A stretch of DNA of 64,000 bases from a bacterium Scap17 (GTDB lineage: Bacteria > Pseudomonadota > Gammaproteobacteria > Pseudomonadales > Halomonadaceae), in assembly GCA_013376735.1 (NCBI GenBank), contig VINJ01000001.1, positions 682,001 through 746,000 of the forward strand. The letters are read 5' to 3'. This document shows positions 61,564 to 64,000 of the stretch, one piece after another. The notes beneath the pieces are model-generated. The model was not told the origin of the DNA and searched no databases. It saw only the letters and a program-made list of their open reading frames with translations. A program made the position numbers and the translations under genes. Position 1 is the stretch's first letter, and each line of letters opens with the position of its first letter.

Positions 61564-62865
61564 TCAGTGCAGTTTCATCTTCGGACGCAGGTAACGGTTC
61601 AGGCCATCGACCACCACTGTCATGCCGGTCTTGACCACGCCGTGGATCGCCATCTGGTGCATGCGATACAGCGAGGCGTAGAAGAACTTGGCCAGGCGAC
61701 CTTCGATGAACAGTGAACGCGCCGAGGCACCGCGCATCAGCGAGCCGACGGCGTCGAAGTGCGCCAGCGAGATCAGCGAGCCGTGGTCCTTGAACACGAA
61801 GTCCTTGAGCGGCTTGTTGGCCATCGCGGCGCGCAGATTCTTGACCATCAGGCTGGCCTGCTGGTGAGCGGCCTGGGCACGCGGCGGGACGCGCTTGTCA
61901 TCCGGCTGCGGGCAGCTGGCGCAGTCACCGAGCGCAAAGATGAACTCATCATCGATGCTCTGCATGGTCTGGTGCACCTTGACCTGGTTGTTGCGCTCGG
62001 TGGACAGGCCCAGCTCGGACAGGAAGGCGGGCGCCCGGATACCGGCGGCCCAGACGCTCAGGTCGGCTTCGATCAGGGTGCCATCGGCCGTGGTGATACC
62101 GCGTGAGTCGGCGCAGGTCACCCGGGTATCGACGTGGATATCGACGCCCAGCCTGGTCAGCTCCTTGGCAACCGGCTTGCCGATGCGTTCCGGCAGGGCG
62201 GGCAGGATGCGCGGTGCGGCCTCGATCAGGTGGACCTTGACCTGGCGGTCTTCCAGCGAGGAGAAGCCGTAGCTGTGCAGCATCTTGGAGGCATCAAACA
62301 GCTCGGCGGAGAGTTCGACCCCGGTGGCGCCGGCGCCGATGATGGCGACGTTGAGCTGCTGGCGCTCACATTCCTTGCCGTTGGCGCTGAAGCGCAGGAA
62401 GGTGTCGAGCATGTCGCGGCGGAATTTCTCGGCCTGCTGCGGGCTGTCCAGGAAGTGGCAATGCTCGGCGACGCCTTCGGTGCCGAAATCATTGGACACG
62501 CTGCCCAGTGACAGTACCAGATAGTCATAGCTGAGCTGGCGGGCAGGCAGCAGCACGTTGCCCTTGGCATCGTGGATGGCGGCCAGGGTCAGCTGCTTCT
62601 CTTCACGCTCCAGGCTTTCCAGGGTGCCGCGCTGGAACTTGTAGCCGTGGGCCTTGGAATGGCCCTGGTAGGAGACTTCATCGAGACCGGAATCCAGCAC
62701 GCCGGTGGCCACTTCGTGCAGCAGCGGTTTCCAGATGTGCGTGGAATTGCGGTCGATCAGAATGATCTCGGCTTTCTTCTTGCGGCCCAGCTTGTGGCCC
62801 AGTTTGGTGACGAGTTCCAGACCGCCGGCGCCTCCGCCAACGACTACGATGCGGGGAATGGCCAT
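61564..62865 (-). CDS. ndh: Type II NADH dehydrogenase
   Basis: Single-subunit, non-proton-pumping NADH:quinone oxidoreductase, 433 residues. The FAD dinucleotide fold is at the N-terminus (PRIVVVGGGAGGLELVTKLG), followed by IDRNSTHIWKPLLHEVATG, the NADH fold NVAIIGAGATGVELSAEL, and FIFALGDCASCPQ near the FAD. The C-terminal amphipathic region (FFYASLYRMHQMAIHG) probably anchors it at the inner membrane. The ATG at 62865 has AGGAGC six bases before; the frame is open to 62940 without similarity. It stands alone between convergent and divergent neighbours. Confidence 0.95.
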   Translation of the reverse strand: MAIPRIVVVGGGAGGLELVTKLGHKLGRKKKAEIILIDRNSTHIWKPLLHEVATGVLDSGLDEVSYQGHSKAHGYKFQRGTLESLEREEKQLTLAAIHDAKGNVLLPARQLSYDYLVLSLGSVSNDFGTEGVAEHCHFLDSPQQAEKFRRDMLDTFLRFSANGKECERQQLNVAIIGAGATGVELSAELFDASKMLHSYGFSSLEDRQVKVHLIEAAPRILPALPERIGKPVAKELTRLGVDIHVDTRVTCADSRGITTADGTLIEADLSVWAAGIRAPAFLSELGLSTERNNQVKVHQTMQSIDDEFIFALGDCASCPQPDDKRVPPRAQAAHQQASLMVKNLRAAMANKPLKDFVFKDHGSLISLAHFDAVGSLMRGASARSLFIEGRLAKFFYASLYRMHQMAIHGVVKTGMTVVVDGLNRYLRPKMKLH

Positions 62866-63157
62866 TGAGTGCTCCTGAGAGTGACAAGGTCGAAAAGGAC
62901 AAGCAGAAACTGGCTGTCGCCGGAGCGTCGGGTCGCGCATTTTTTCGTTGTCACTGGCGCCACACCCGGAGGGACGGTCGACGGAATGGCGCTATGGTAA
63001 CGTGGCCACTGGCGTGCTAATAGTGGCAAGGTGAAGGAATGTAATTTTTTTACGGATTTTTCCAACAAAACAGATGAAACCATGCGTTGCGTGGATGAAT
63101 GACGGACGATTCTCATCCCGTGACAGCCGGATTCAGCGGGTGGTCTCAGGAGGCCAG

Positions 63158-63979
63158 GTGAGCGAAAAGACGGTGATGCAGACTTTTGAAGAGGCGCCTG
63201 TCCAGATGGCGCCTCATTCAGCTTCCACACCTTGCGATACCGCGCATGGCGGGGGGGCTCTCGGGGCCCGGCCCGAGCAGGCACAGGGCCTCGATCACGG
63301 ACTGGCACATCCGGCGTTGCGGGGCATCGAGATGGTGGCCTTCGATCTGGATGGCACCCTCATCGACTCGGTGCCGGACCTCGCCCATGCGATCGACTGC
63401 ATGCTTGAGCAAGAGGGGCTGACGGCGCTGGGGGAGGCGCGGGTACGCGACTTTGTCGGCAATGGATCGCGGGTGCTGGTGGAGCGCGCCCTGGCAGCAC
63501 ATGGCCTGGCGACCGATGACCTGGCGCGGGTCGAGCAGGCGCATCAGAGCTTCCTGGCACATTACGCCGCCGACCCCAGCTCGCGTACGCGACTCTATCC
63601 CGGGGTGCGGGAATGCCTGGAGGGTCTGCGCCAGGCCGGGATCCCGCTGGTGCTGATCACCAACAAGCCGGAGGCCTTCATCGAACCGTTGCTTTCGCAC
63701 TTCGCGCTGAGCGAGCACTTCGCGCTGGCGCTGGGCGGCGACAGTCTGCCGACGCGCAAGCCGGACCCTGCGCCCCTGCTGTTCGCCGCCGAGCGGCTGG
63801 GAGTGCCGCCGCGTCAGGCCTTGATGGTCGGAGACTCGCGCCACGATATCGCGGCAGGCCGCGCCGCCGGCTTCCGCACCCTGGCGGTACCTTACGGCTA
63901 CAACCATGGCGAGCCGATCTCGCGCAGCCATCCGGATTACCTCGTCGACTCGCTTGCCGAGCTTGTCGTGGCTGACTGA
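63158..63979 (+). CDS. gph: Phosphoglycolate phosphatase
   Basis: HAD-superfamily phosphatase that removes 2-phosphoglycolate from DNA-repair and oxygenase side reactions. Motif I is AFDLDGTLIDS with D63/D65, motif II LVLITNKPEAF, motif III RKPDPAPLLF and motif IV MVGDSRHDI. The GTG at 63158 has AGGAGG four bases before it and is preferred to the ATG at 63176 or to upstream starts. Length 273 is ~50 longer than E. coli Gph, owing to a low-complexity N-terminal extension (about residues 10-55). It ends 21 bp before the window edge; trpE often follows in relatives. Confidence 0.94.
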   Translation: MSEKTVMQTFEEAPVQMAPHSASTPCDTAHGGGALGARPEQAQGLDHGLAHPALRGIEMVAFDLDGTLIDSVPDLAHAIDCMLEQEGLTALGEARVRDFVGNGSRVLVERALAAHGLATDDLARVEQAHQSFLAHYAADPSSRTRLYPGVRECLEGLRQAGIPLVLITNKPEAFIEPLLSHFALSEHFALALGGDSLPTRKPDPAPLLFAAERLGVPPRQALMVGDSRHDIAAGRAAGFRTLAVPYGYNHGEPISRSHPDYLVDSLAELVVAD

Positions 63980-64000
63980 GTCTGGCAGACAGCGCTGCCG

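Overview
The window reads as a chromosomal segment of a GC-rich gammaproteobacterium, most likely a member of the Halomonadaceae. The 16S rRNA gene, the methylcitrate cluster with acnD and prpF, the gene order around ybeY-phoH-miaB and lnt-corC, and the acidic protein loops all point to the Halomonas/Cobetia group. The genus is inferred by eye; no alignment was run. Almost everything is housekeeping or metabolic. The only mobile element found is one intact IS66-family insertion sequence. No CRISPR array, prophage or toxin-antitoxin locus was seen.

Layout. 1-5248: 3' end of a methylcitrate (propionate) cluster, acnD (cut by the window start), prpF and prpD. 5450-8018: lemA and a large membrane M48 metallopeptidase. 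8059-13735: a complete rRNA operon with tandem promoters, boxA sites, 16S, tRNA-Ile(GAT), tRNA-Ala(TGC), 23S, 5S and a terminator. 13766-16208: IS66 element with tnpA, tnpB and tnpC, imperfect inverted repeats and a perfect 8-bp target duplication, inserted between the rrn terminator and rlmM. 16339-20702: rlmM, a monooxygenase-fold protein, tusA, an unknown protein and a MATE exporter. 20892-25469: epmC, a Fur-box-preceded ferric iron binding protein and its fused permease, and an HPP-family membrane protein. 25686-34546: rhlE helicase with perfect 48-bp repeats, tatD, uup, a universal stress protein with an Anr/FNR-like promoter, slyA and several small or unknown genes. 34772-39532: fadBA preceded by a PsrA-like palindrome, then an amidohydrolase.

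39632-53794: a mostly minus-strand block for envelope biogenesis, translation and RNA maturation: leuS, lptE, holA; elyC-like, lnt, corC, ybeY, phoH, miaB. A plus-strand pair (ybeL-like zinc-ribbon protein plus a TPR/glycosyltransferase-like protein) is inserted between the two halves. 53795-54627 is the longest gap without a credible gene and contains a DnaA-box palindrome. 54628-63979: an SH3-domain membrane protein, tpm, a YajG lipoprotein, an MFS transporter, ggt, rpe with a GIY-YIG protein, ndh and gph.

Terminators are plentiful and strong, and most convergent gene pairs share one bidirectional hairpin. I found no obviously new multi-gene system. The best leads are a nested hairpin that would trap the IS66 tnpA start codon in read-through RNA from the rrn operon, a very acidic ~70-residue insertion in YbeY, a degenerate exonuclease-like protein, a TPR/glycosyltransferase-like protein coupled to a zinc-ribbon gene, a TerB-like tail on the M48 peptidase, and the 0.8-kb gap upstream of miaB.
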